From contig NZ_ATVO01000006.1 of NCBI RefSeq assembly GCF_000420765.1, forward strand, positions 342,225 through 406,224: DNA of 64,000 nt, written 5' to 3'. The DNA is from Sandarakinorhabdus limnophila DSM 17366. Lineage in GTDB: Bacteria; Pseudomonadota; Alphaproteobacteria; Sphingomonadales; Sphingomonadaceae. Below, one piece after another: positions 17,512 to 24,441 of the stretch (the first letter of the stretch is position 1; every line of letters starts with the position of its first letter). Both the position numbers and the translations under genes were made by a program. The notes beneath the pieces were generated by a model, which was given only the letters and a program-made list of their open reading frames with translations, did not search any database and was not told the DNA's origin.

Positions 17512-17640
17512 GAATTCACCTTTCACCTGCCAGCTTGAACATCGGTTGAACCTTCGGGTAACACTTGCTGCAACCGACAAGTGCACCCACGGTTAACCCA
17601 CCAAGCATGCGCCCTGCTTCACAGGCTGTGCAAGAGGAGA

Positions 17641-17946
17641 ATGATGATGCGTACCCCCCTGATGCTTGCGGTTTCGCTGTGCCTGATGCTGCCGGCTGTC
17701 ACGCCGGCCTTTGCCCAGCAGGGCCAGCCGACGCTGTATGAATACAACGGCAAGCAGTACAATACGCTGGCCCAGTGCCAGCGTGCCAAGAAACGCGCCA
17801 AGGCCCGCGGTGCCGTCGCCGGCGCGGTGATTGCCGGTGTCGGCACGGCACTGCTGGGCGGCAATGTCGGTGAGACGGCGCTCGTCGCGGGTGCCGGTGC
17901 TCTGGCCGGCCGCGAGATCGGCCGCGCCACCGTCAAGCGCTGCTGA
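17641..17946 (+). CDS. Small exported glycine-zipper protein
   Basis: A 101-residue envelope protein. A signal peptide (MRTPLMLAVSLCLMLPAV, cleavage after AFA) leads to a short soluble part (YEYNGKQYNTLAQCQRAKKR) and a glycine-zipper (AGAVIAGVGTALLGG, then GAGALAGREIG). A strong GAGGAG ribosome site lies directly before three consecutive ATG codons (17641, 17644, 17647). It ends five bases before the convergent NrsF gene. Function unknown. Confidence 0.82.
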   Translation: MMMRTPLMLAVSLCLMLPAVTPAFAQQGQPTLYEYNGKQYNTLAQCQRAKKRAKARGAVAGAVIAGVGTALLGGNVGETALVAGAGALAGREIGRATVKRC

Positions 17947-17951
17947 TCGGC

Positions 17952-18614
17952 CTACCAGCGCACGAGGCGGGGCACCACCAGGCGCCCCGCCAGCGCGGCA
18001 ATGCCCACCGCCAGCCCGTACCACAGCCCGATATAGACCATCGAATCATAGGGGCAGTGCAGATTGTAAGCCAGCGCGCCCAGGCTGCCGCCGGCCAGGC
18101 CCACAAGCAGGCCAGCGCGCTGCGGCGCCACCGGCGCACCGCGCCGCAGGTGCAGCACCATGGGCACCGCGCACAGGGCAGCGGTCGCCAAGCTCATCCG
18201 CAAAAATTCCCAACCGCTGGCAGAGCCTGCCATCGCCATCGCATGGTCGGGCTGATCCAGCGCCATGATCGCACCCGACAGCGGAAACAGCAGCGCCATC
18301 GCCGCCGCCACTTTCCACCCGGCATTGCTGCGGCCCACGCCGGGATGGGCCTGGGCCAGCACGGCGGCCACGCTCACCAGCCCCAGCACCGCCAACGTGC
18401 CACAGCGCAGCAGGAACATCGGGTTCGGCTGCCCGGCCATCAGATCGGGCCGCAGCCCCAGCCAGGCCAGCATCAGCACCGCCGCCACCAGCAACAGCGC
18501 GGCCAGCACCAATATCGTCGGCCGGTCCTCCAGCGGCTGGACGGGCGCCACATCAGCGGCAAGCCGGTCCATCAGCGCCTCCAACTGCCGGTTGGGGGAA
18601 AACTCAGCCATCAC
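17952..18614 (-). CDS. NrsF-family anti-sigma factor (DUF1109)
   Basis: A 220-residue inner-membrane protein with six predicted transmembrane helices after a short cytosolic N-terminus (residues 1-33, which would hold the sigma factor). It matches the DUF1109/NrsF family, whose Caulobacter member inhibits the ECF sigma factor SigF until oxidative or metal stress. Cys residues are present in the membrane part (LLRCGTL, LHCPYD), as in family members that sense heavy metals. Overlaps the end of the sigma-factor gene by 4 bases, as expected of a sigma/anti-sigma operon. Confidence 0.9.
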   Translation of the reverse strand: MMAEFSPNRQLEALMDRLAADVAPVQPLEDRPTILVLAALLLVAAVLMLAWLGLRPDLMAGQPNPMFLLRCGTLAVLGLVSVAAVLAQAHPGVGRSNAGWKVAAAMALLFPLSGAIMALDQPDHAMAMAGSASGWEFLRMSLATAALCAVPMVLHLRRGAPVAPQRAGLLVGLAGGSLGALAYNLHCPYDSMVYIGLWYGLAVGIAALAGRLVVPRLVRW

Positions 18615-19138
18615 CTATCCTCGTCCACCGCCGCGGCCATGCGTTTCAGGCCGCGATGCACATTCACCTTGATCATCGATTCCGATTGGCCCAGCCGCGC
18701 CGCCGCTTCGATCACGCTCAGCCCCTCGATCTTCACGGCGCGGATGGCAGCGGCTTGGGGCCCCGGCAGCATCCCCAGCAGGCGATCACAGCCCAGCCGG
18801 CCAATCAGCGCCGCTTCGCCCGATTCCACCGCGATATCATCGAACAGCGCATCGGTATCGCGCACCCGGGCGCGGCGCAGACGATCCACCCAGCGATAGC
18901 GCGCGATCGCCGCCAGCCACGGCAGGAACGGCCGCGCCGGATCCCAGCTCGCCCGGCGCTGGTGCACGGCCAGCAGCGTATCCTGCACCAGATCATCCAG
19001 ATCAGCCGGCGCCACCTTGCGCCGGAACCAGCGCATCAGCAGCGGTGCTGCCCTCCCCAGCAACTGGCGATAGGCAAGGGCATCGCCGGCCTGAGCCGCG
19101 CACATCAGCCGGGCCAATGTGGCCTCGTCACTGGTCAT
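18611..19138 (-). CDS. ECF sigma factor, SigF-like
   Basis: A 175-residue extracytoplasmic-function sigma factor. Region 2 includes LMRWFRRKVAPADLDDLVQD and LLAVHQRRASWDP (core and -10 recognition), region 4 includes GLSVIEAAARLGQSESMIKV (the -35 helix-turn-helix). Its partner anti-sigma gene follows with an ATGA overlap. A GCAACC-N16-CGAA promoter is present upstream at 19169-19194, so the operon probably drives its own expression. The symbol is left empty because SigF orthology is inferred from the NrsF neighbour only. Confidence 0.93.
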   Translation of the reverse strand: MTSDEATLARLMCAAQAGDALAYRQLLGRAAPLLMRWFRRKVAPADLDDLVQDTLLAVHQRRASWDPARPFLPWLAAIARYRWVDRLRRARVRDTDALFDDIAVESGEAALIGRLGCDRLLGMLPGPQAAAIRAVKIEGLSVIEAAARLGQSESMIKVNVHRGLKRMAAAVDEDR

Positions 19139-19168
19139 GGCTGCAGACGCGCGTGGTCATGCCCGAAC

Positions 19169-19194
19169 TTCGCAGCACCCGTGCAAAAGGTTGC
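19169..19194 (-). promoter_or_regulatory. Candidate SigF-type promoter of the sigma/anti-sigma operon
   Basis: On the minus strand, GCAACC (19194-19189) and CGAA (19172-19169) are separated by exactly 16 bases, ending about 31 bases before the sigma-factor ATG. The Caulobacter SigF consensus is recalled as GTAACC-N16-CGAA, so this is one mismatch away. Position directly upstream of the sigma gene supports autoregulation. Confidence 0.6.
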
Positions 19195-19198
19195 AGGC

Positions 19199-20638
19199 TC
19201 AGCGGCCATCGCCAGCAATGCGGCCCAACGGATGACGCCCGAGCAGATTGGCCTGGAACCCTGACAGTTCATTCGCCACCAGCGCCCAGCGCACCGGCCG
19301 CAGCAACGGAATGAAGGCCGGATCGGCCATCAGCGCCGCTTCCGCCGCTGCCGCTGCCGCCTGCCGCGCGGTGAGATCATTGCCGGCCGCCGCCGCGTCA
19401 TCCAGCAGGCGATCAGCAGCCGCGCTACACGGGCGCACCCGGCCACAGCGCCATTGATCCAAGTGCGCCACCACATCGGCCACACGCGCCGTCTGTTCAA
19501 CCAGCGCCAGATCGGCCGCGCCGCTGCGCCGCGCTGCGGCAAAGCCACCGGGGCGCGCACGCTGCACGGCCAGGCTGATGCCCAGCGGCTGCAGATTGGC
19601 CGCCAGCGTTTCGGCCAGCGCCTGAAATTCCGACCCGGCTGGCACCAGCAGGGACAGGCGCAGCGGCTGTTCCGGCCCGATGCCAATCTCCCGCAGCAGC
19701 GCGGCGGCCAGCGCGCGGCGTTCTTCGGCGGGGCGCGCCCGGTCATCCGTGGGCGGCGGCAGGCCATCCCACAACCGGTTCTGCGGCACCAGCAGGGCCA
19801 GCGCCAGCCGATTGGCCATCGGCCGGCCATCAGCCGCCAGCAGCAGCGCGCGGCGCAGCCGCACATCGGTGAGCAGGCCACTTCTGGCATTGATGGCCAG
19901 CCCAATCACGCCCGGCACCGTCTCCAGCTTCAGCGCCCGCCCCTGCCCAGCCGCCCGCGCCGCGCCCAGACCAGCCAGGCCCTCGCCCAGCACCAGCTGC
20001 ACCTCGCCCTTGGCAAAGGCCGAAACGGCCTCTGCAGCGTCGACGGACGCGATCCGGATACTGGCGGCGCGGGCATCGGGCAGCGGCCGTTCACTGCGGC
20101 GTTGCAGGCGCCAGGCCCCGCCATCCTTTTCCAGCACATACGGCCCGGGAAACAGCCGACCACGCCGATCACGCACCGCCAGCGCCGGTTCGGCCAGCCA
20201 ATCGAGCAGCAGCGGGGTGGCCGGTTGCGGCGCGAGTTCCACCACCCGGGCAATCGGCGCACGGGCGGTGCCGCGCTTGCTCAGCCCGGCGGCTGCCAGC
20301 GCGGCACGGCCCTCATTGCCGCTGCGGCGCAGGCCCAAGGCCACATCCTGCGCCACCAGTTCCAGCCCCGGCTTGTCGCCCGCGCCCGGCCAGCGCAAGG
20401 GCGCCAGCCGCAGGATCAGATCGTCGCCGTCATCCAGAAAGCGCCAGCTCGTCGCCACGCCAGCCTCCACTTCGCCGCCGCTGCCGCGCCGGATCAGCGT
20501 GGCCCGGCTGGCTTCCTGCGCCAGTTCTTCGGCCAGCGGCCCTTCGCCCACCACCGCCACGTCGAGATCGCCGCCGGGCCGGCCGCCGGAACAGGCAGCC
20601 AACAGCAGGGCAAGGGCAGGCACGAACAGGGGGCGCAT
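19199..20638 (-). CDS. Family-5 solute-binding lipoprotein, orphan
   Basis: A 479-residue periplasmic binding protein of the peptide/nickel (SBP_bac_5) type. The signal peptide carries a lipobox (ALLLAACSGG), so it is an anchored lipoprotein with mature N-terminal Cys at residue 16. Further on are DVRLRRALLLAADGRPMANRLA and a C-terminal lobe, matching the family's typical domain arrangement. No permease or ATPase is adjacent, so it may work with a distant transporter or as a non-transport binding protein. It lies downstream of the nested palindrome element in the divergent gap with cysK. Confidence 0.8.
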   Translation of the reverse strand: MRPLFVPALALLLAACSGGRPGGDLDVAVVGEGPLAEELAQEASRATLIRRGSGGEVEAGVATSWRFLDDGDDLILRLAPLRWPGAGDKPGLELVAQDVALGLRRSGNEGRAALAAAGLSKRGTARAPIARVVELAPQPATPLLLDWLAEPALAVRDRRGRLFPGPYVLEKDGGAWRLQRRSERPLPDARAASIRIASVDAAEAVSAFAKGEVQLVLGEGLAGLGAARAAGQGRALKLETVPGVIGLAINARSGLLTDVRLRRALLLAADGRPMANRLALALLVPQNRLWDGLPPPTDDRARPAEERRALAAALLREIGIGPEQPLRLSLLVPAGSEFQALAETLAANLQPLGISLAVQRARPGGFAAARRSGAADLALVEQTARVADVVAHLDQWRCGRVRPCSAAADRLLDDAAAAGNDLTARQAAAAAAEAALMADPAFIPLLRPVRWALVANELSGFQANLLGRHPLGRIAGDGR

Positions 20639-20676
20639 CTTGGCGCTACTCTAGCCAGGCTTTGCCAAGGCACAAC

Positions 20677-20880
20677 TAGGGTCAGGACCCATTAATTCCA
20701 TACCCCGTCATTGAACGGGGAGGCAAAATGGCAAGGAGGGCGGCCGCAGGCGGGGCAGCGCCCCCCGGCAAGGCCATCCGACGCCGCCATTTTGCCTCCC
20801 CGTTCAACCCGTAGGGCGGCCCGCAGCGCCCCGGCACAGCGGGCCGTGCCGGGGCATGGAATTAATGGGTCCTGACCCTA
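20677..20880. repeat. Nested palindromic element flanked by TA (MITE-like)
   Basis: A 204-base element with two nested perfect inverted repeats: outer 24-bp arms at 20677-20700 and 20857-20880, inner 22-bp arms at 20711-20732 and 20786-20807, and a small GGGGC/GCCCC hairpin between. The outer arms start with TAGGGTCAGGACCC and end with its complement, so TA stands at each outer edge, as for a target duplication of an IS630/Tc1-type element. No transposase is encoded. It fills most of the 285-base gap between the lipoprotein gene and cysK and probably folds into a strong cruciform or RNA hairpin. Confidence 0.8.
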
Positions 20881-20923
20881 TGCTTCCTTGCGGGGCTGGC
20901 CGGCTAGGGCGTAAAAGCGCCCC

Positions 20924-21898
20924 ATGCATATCGCCCCCGACATCATCAGCCTGATCGGCAACACGCCGCTGCTCACCCTGAAGGGGCCCAGCCAGGAAAC
21001 CGGCTGCACCATCCTGGGCAAGGCGGAATTCCTCAATCCCGGCGGCAGCGTGAAGGACCGCGCCGCGCTGGGCATCGTCGAGGATGCGGAAAAACAGGGC
21101 CTGCTCAAACCCGGCGGCATCATCGTGGAAGGCACCGCCGGCAACACTGGCATCGGCCTGGCGGTGGTGGGCGCGGCGCGTGGCTATAAAACCATCATCG
21201 TCATGCCCGAAACCCAGAGCCGCGAAAAGATGGACACGCTGCGCGCGCTGGGTGCCGAACTGGTGCTGGTGCCGGCCGCCCCCTATGCCAACCCCGGCCA
21301 TTATGTGCACACCAGCCGCCGCATCGCAGGGGAAACGCCGGGCGCGATCTGGGCCAACCAGTTCGACAATGTCGCCAACCGGCTGGCGCACATCCGCACC
21401 ACCGCCCCGGAAATCTGGCGACAAACCGAAGGCCGCATCGATGGCTTCACCTGCGCGGTGGGCACTGGCGGCACGCTGGCCGGCGTGGCGCTGGGTCTGC
21501 GCGCCGAAAAGCCCGATGTCACCATCGCGCTCACCGATCCCGAAGGCGCTGCCCTGTTCAACTGGTTTGCCCACGGCGAACTGAAGGCCGAAGGGTCAAG
21601 CGTGTCGGAAGGCATCGGCCAATCGCGCATCACCGGCAATCTCGATGGATTGCACGTGGATGCCCAGTTCCGGGTGCCCGATACGGAAGGGCTGAACTGG
21701 GTGCGCCGGCTCAATGCCGAAGAAGGCATCTGCCTTGGCTTGTCTTCTGGCATCAATGTGGCGGGCGCGGTGCGGCTGGCGCGCCAGATGGGGCCTGGCC
21801 ATGTGATCGTCACCATCTTGTGCGACAGCGGCCTGCGCTATCTTTCGACCATCTACAATCCGGATTGGCTGGCGGCGAAGGGGCTTGCCGCGGTCTGA
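20924..21898 (+). CDS. cysK: Cysteine synthase A
   Basis: A 324-residue PLP enzyme that makes cysteine from O-acetylserine and sulfide. The PLP-binding Lys is residue 44 in NPGGSVKDRAA. The substrate loop EGTAGNTGIGLA and the PLP phosphate loop VGTGGTLAGV are intact. The Ser/Gly-rich LSSGINVAGA near the end replaces the longer C-terminal regulatory region of cystathionine synthases. Expression may be affected by the palindromic element that ends 43 bases upstream of the ATG. Confidence 0.93.
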   Translation: MHIAPDIISLIGNTPLLTLKGPSQETGCTILGKAEFLNPGGSVKDRAALGIVEDAEKQGLLKPGGIIVEGTAGNTGIGLAVVGAARGYKTIIVMPETQSREKMDTLRALGAELVLVPAAPYANPGHYVHTSRRIAGETPGAIWANQFDNVANRLAHIRTTAPEIWRQTEGRIDGFTCAVGTGGTLAGVALGLRAEKPDVTIALTDPEGAALFNWFAHGELKAEGSSVSEGIGQSRITGNLDGLHVDAQFRVPDTEGLNWVRRLNAEEGICLGLSSGINVAGAVRLARQMGPGHVIVTILCDSGLRYLSTIYNPDWLAAKGLAAV

Positions 21899-21921
21899 CT
21901 CAAGGGCGTAGAATCAGCGTG

Positions 21922-22146
21922 ATGGATCTGCCCCCAATCTCGTCTGCATCCGATCTGCGCGCCCGCCGCAGCGGGGAGCGTCTGCGCTGGGGCCTGACTG
22001 GCCTGGCAGCCGTGTTCCTGATCGTTCTGGCCGCCGCCGCCGGCCTGGGCCCGACCGGCCGCGAGGAACAGCCCGGCGCCGGTGAGCCCCTGGCCGTGCT
22101 CGGCGTCGCCCCCGGCCCGGCCACACGGCCGGCTGAAGAGCAGTGA
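21922..22146 (+). CDS. Small single-pass membrane protein, hypothetical
   Basis: A 74-residue protein of no family I recognise. It has a positively charged N-terminal region (SASDLRARRSGERLRWG), one strong membrane helix (about residues 24-42, LTGLAAVFLIVLAAAAGLG) and a short Pro/Gly/Glu tail, so it probably sits with its N-terminus in the cytosol. The start ATG at 21922 is 23 bases after cysK's stop; an extension back into cysK is open but lacks protein-like content. It may be co-transcribed with cysK. Confidence is limited by its size. Confidence 0.55.
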   Translation: MDLPPISSASDLRARRSGERLRWGLTGLAAVFLIVLAAAAGLGPTGREEQPGAGEPLAVLGVAPGPATRPAEEQ

Positions 22147-22236
22147 ACAGCCCAGATTCGCCGCGCATTCGGGGCGAATCAGCAGGCCCGGTGGGGGCCA
22201 ATCCCATGCGAATCCAGCGCGTGCTGCCCCACAGAC

Positions 22237-22245
22237 TTATCCACA
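22237..22245 (+). promoter_or_regulatory. Perfect DnaA-box match upstream of mraZ
   Basis: TTATCCACA is an exact copy of the DnaA consensus box, with a one-mismatch copy (TTTTCCACA) at 22388-22396. They sit in the relatively AT-rich 338-base gap between the small membrane protein and mraZ. Two boxes 143 bases apart do not make an origin; the role, if any, would be DnaA control of the division cluster. Confidence 0.4.
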
Positions 22246-22341
22246 ACCCAAATCAAGCATCAAACCACCCTAGAACAAGGCGGGAACATCGCCCCAATTG
22301 GCCACATTCCACCAAGGATATCCCCATTTAAGCGGGCATTT

Positions 22342-22376
22342 GCCCATCAGATTCCATTGGCTCCCATCAAATCCCA
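22342..22376. promoter_or_regulatory. Probable MraZ operator array upstream of mraZ
   Basis: Four pentamers GCCCA (22342), TTCCA (22352), TCCCA (22362) and TCCCA (22372) repeat with an exact 10-base period, that is TGGGN-N5-TGGGN on the minus strand. MraZ is known to bind TGGGN direct repeats with 5-base spacers in front of its own gene. Further in-phase copies of CCCCA start at 22292 and 22322. The array lies 109 bases or more before the proposed mraZ start. Confidence 0.7.
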
Positions 22377-22484
22377 TGATACATCCGTTTTCCACAGCGG
22401 GTGTATCCGCCGTGCAGCCGTTCATCGACCCAGCAGTATCGGGACGAAACTGGCTGCAACGGCACCCCGCGGCAGGGGTATGGG

Positions 22485-22976
22485 GTGTCGGCAAATTCGT
22501 ATCTTGGTTATGGGCTGAACGCGGTTGACGCGAAGAACCGGCTGTCTGTGCCGGCGAGCTTCCGCGACGTCCTCACTGCGAAGTCCGGCGGCAAGCAGGT
22601 GCTGGTCGGGCCGGGCCATGCCGGCCGCCGCTGCCTGATGGCGTTCGACACGCTGTTTGCCGAACAACTGCACGCCACCCACGAAGCCCGCCACAGCGAC
22701 ACCGGCAGCCGCGAAGCCTTTGACGAGCGCGCCTATCTGTTCGGTTCGGCCCAGCCGCACAGCATCGATGATGCCGGCCGTATCGTGCTCTCCCCGGTGC
22801 TGCGCCGGGTCAGCGGCATCACCAGCCATGTCTGGTTTGTTGGCGGCTTCGATTATTTCGAACTGTGGGATCCCTGGGCGTTCAAGGCGTTGCCGGGCCT
22901 GCCCGAATTGCAGCGCATCCAGATCGAGATGGAACTGGAAACGCGCGGCCTGCCCATCGATGGCCCGGTCGCATGA
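22485..22976 (+). CDS. mraZ: Division/cell-wall cluster transcriptional regulator MraZ
   Basis: A 163-residue AbrB-fold regulator, first gene of the dcw cluster. Both half-domains carry the family DxxxR signature ([13 protein letters not shown] and [13 protein letters not shown]), which contacts DNA in the ring-shaped MraZ oligomer. The start chosen is the GTG at 22485, following GGCAGGGG, because residues from [19 protein letters not shown] onward match the family; an upstream GTG at 22401 would add 28 unlike residues. Its stop overlaps rsmH's ATG. It probably represses its own promoter through the repeats at 22342-22376. Confidence 0.9.
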   Translation: MSANSYLGYGLNAVDAKNRLSVPASFRDVLTAKSGGKQVLVGPGHAGRRCLMAFDTLFAEQLHATHEARHSDTGSREAFDERAYLFGSAQPHSIDDAGRIVLSPVLRRVSGITSHVWFVGGFDYFELWDPWAFKALPGLPELQRIQIEMELETRGLPIDGPVA

Positions 22977-23935
22977 GTGCGGCACCGCACATCCCCGTGT
23001 TGCTGGCCGAAGTGCTGGCCGCGCTCGCGCTGAAGCCCGGCGATCTCTATGTCGATGCAACGCTGGGCGCCGGCGGCTATCTGCGCGCGGCCCGGGCGCA
23101 TGGTTTGGGCCACGCCTATGGCTTTGATCGCGACCCGCAGGCCCATGTGCTGAATGCCGATATCGCCGGCGCCGATGATGTTACCCTGATCCGCCGGCCG
23201 TTTTCGGAAATGGCGGAAGGGCTGGCCGACCATGGCGTGACGGCGGTTGATGCCATCGCCTTCGATATCGGCGTCTCCTCCATGCAGATCGACACGGCAG
23301 AGCGTGGCTTTTCCTTTCAGGCCGATGGCCCGCTCGACATGCGGATGAGCCAGGAAGGCATGAGCGCCGCCGATTTCATCAACAGCGCCAGCGAGGAAGA
23401 GATTGCCGACGTGCTCTTCCATCTGGGCGACGAGCGCGCCTCGCGCCGGATCGCGCGCGCCATCGTGGCCGATCGGCCGTTTGCCCGCACCAGCGAACTG
23501 GCCGGGCTGATCCGCCGCGTCTTGGGCCGGGGCGAACCGGGCAAGGACCCGGCCACCCGCAGCTTCCAGGCGCTGCGCATCCATGTGAACGACGAACTGG
23601 GCCAGCTGGATGCCGGGCTGGTTGCCGCCGAACGGTTGCTGAAGCCCGGCGGCCGGCTGGCGGTTGTCTCGTTCCATTCCGCCGAAGACCGGCGGGTGAA
23701 GAATTTCCTGCGCGACCGGTCCGGCCAAGCGCCGGCCGCCTCGCGCCACGCCCCACTGGCCGCGCCCACCCGCGCCGCCAGCTTTGAAAAGCCGATGAAG
23801 GCCGTGCGCCCTTCGGCCGCCGAGATCGCCCGCAACCCGCGTGCCCGCAGCGCTACCTTGCGCAGTGCCGTGCGCACCGCCGCCCCGGCGTGGGGAGTCC
23901 TTGGGGGAACCGCAATCGAGGGAGGCCGCACATGA
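22973..23935 (+). CDS. rsmH: 16S rRNA (cytosine-N4) methyltransferase
   Basis: A 320-residue SAM-dependent enzyme that adds the N4-methyl of m4Cm1402 in 16S rRNA. It opens [13 protein letters not shown] and has the SAM motif [14 protein letters not shown], the [18 protein letters not shown] signature, LDMRMSQ and [14 protein letters not shown], all diagnostic of RsmH. The ATG overlaps mraZ's stop (ATGA) and its own stop overlaps ftsL's ATG. Length is normal for the family. Confidence 0.96.
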   Translation: MSAAPHIPVLLAEVLAALALKPGDLYVDATLGAGGYLRAARAHGLGHAYGFDRDPQAHVLNADIAGADDVTLIRRPFSEMAEGLADHGVTAVDAIAFDIGVSSMQIDTAERGFSFQADGPLDMRMSQEGMSAADFINSASEEEIADVLFHLGDERASRRIARAIVADRPFARTSELAGLIRRVLGRGEPGKDPATRSFQALRIHVNDELGQLDAGLVAAERLLKPGGRLAVVSFHSAEDRRVKNFLRDRSGQAPAASRHAPLAAPTRAASFEKPMKAVRPSAAEIARNPRARSATLRSAVRTAAPAWGVLGGTAIEGGRT

Positions 23936-24441
23936 GGCAGTATGTTTCGGCTCTGTTGTGGATTGCCGGCACCACGATCGTCGTGGCCGGGGCCCAAGTG
24001 ATCACCACGCGCGCCGCCGCCGAACGCCGGGCGGTGACCAAGCTCAACTTCGAACTGGTGGAAAACACGTCACGCGTGCGCGAACTGGAAGCCGAGCTGC
24101 GCACCCGCGCCGGCCTGCCGGAATTGCAGCGCTGGAATGATGCCGTGTTCCAGCTGGCGGCGCCGCAGGGCGGGCAGATTCTGCGCTCGCCGGTGCAGCT
24201 GGCCAGCTTTGCCGCCCGGCCCGATGCCGGGCCGACCGTGCAGTTCGCGGTGGCCGAAATTGGCCCGGCAGCGCCCGGCAGCCTGCCGCCAGCGGCCGGC
24301 AGCCCGCCGGCACAGTCTGGCCCCGCACCGGCACAGCCCGGCAGCGCCGCGCGCCTGGTCCGCACCAGTTTCGGCGACGCACCAGCCCCTGTTATCGAAC
24401 CGGAAATGCTGCCGGCTGAGCCGCAGGACGGGGAGGCCTGA
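23932..24441 (+). CDS. ftsL: Cell division protein FtsL (long form)
   Basis: A 169-residue bitopic division protein, placed between rsmH and ftsI where ftsL always lies. One membrane helix (about residues 4-24, [20 protein letters not shown]) is followed by a coiled-coil-like segment ([20 protein letters not shown]) that would pair with FtsB. The remainder is an unusual Ala/Pro-rich tail with AP repeats, making it longer than typical FtsL of about 100-120 residues. Identity rests mainly on synteny and topology because FtsL sequences are poorly conserved. Confidence 0.85.
   Translation: MRQYVSALLWIAGTTIVVAGAQVITTRAAAERRAVTKLNFELVENTSRVRELEAELRTRAGLPELQRWNDAVFQLAAPQGGQILRSPVQLASFAARPDAGPTVQFAVAEIGPAAPGSLPPAAGSPPAQSGPAPAQPGSAARLVRTSFGDAPAPVIEPEMLPAEPQDGEA

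Noticed and set aside
17512..17640. Possible SigF- or EcfG-type promoter between the two glycine-zipper genes
   Set aside because: GCAACC and GTAACA-like hexamers are present, but no CGAA or CGTT stands at the required 16-17-base spacing on either strand.
22147..22484. Replication origin in the AT-richer gap before mraZ
   Set aside because: Only two DnaA-like boxes, no AT-rich unwinding repeats, and typical origin neighbours are absent.
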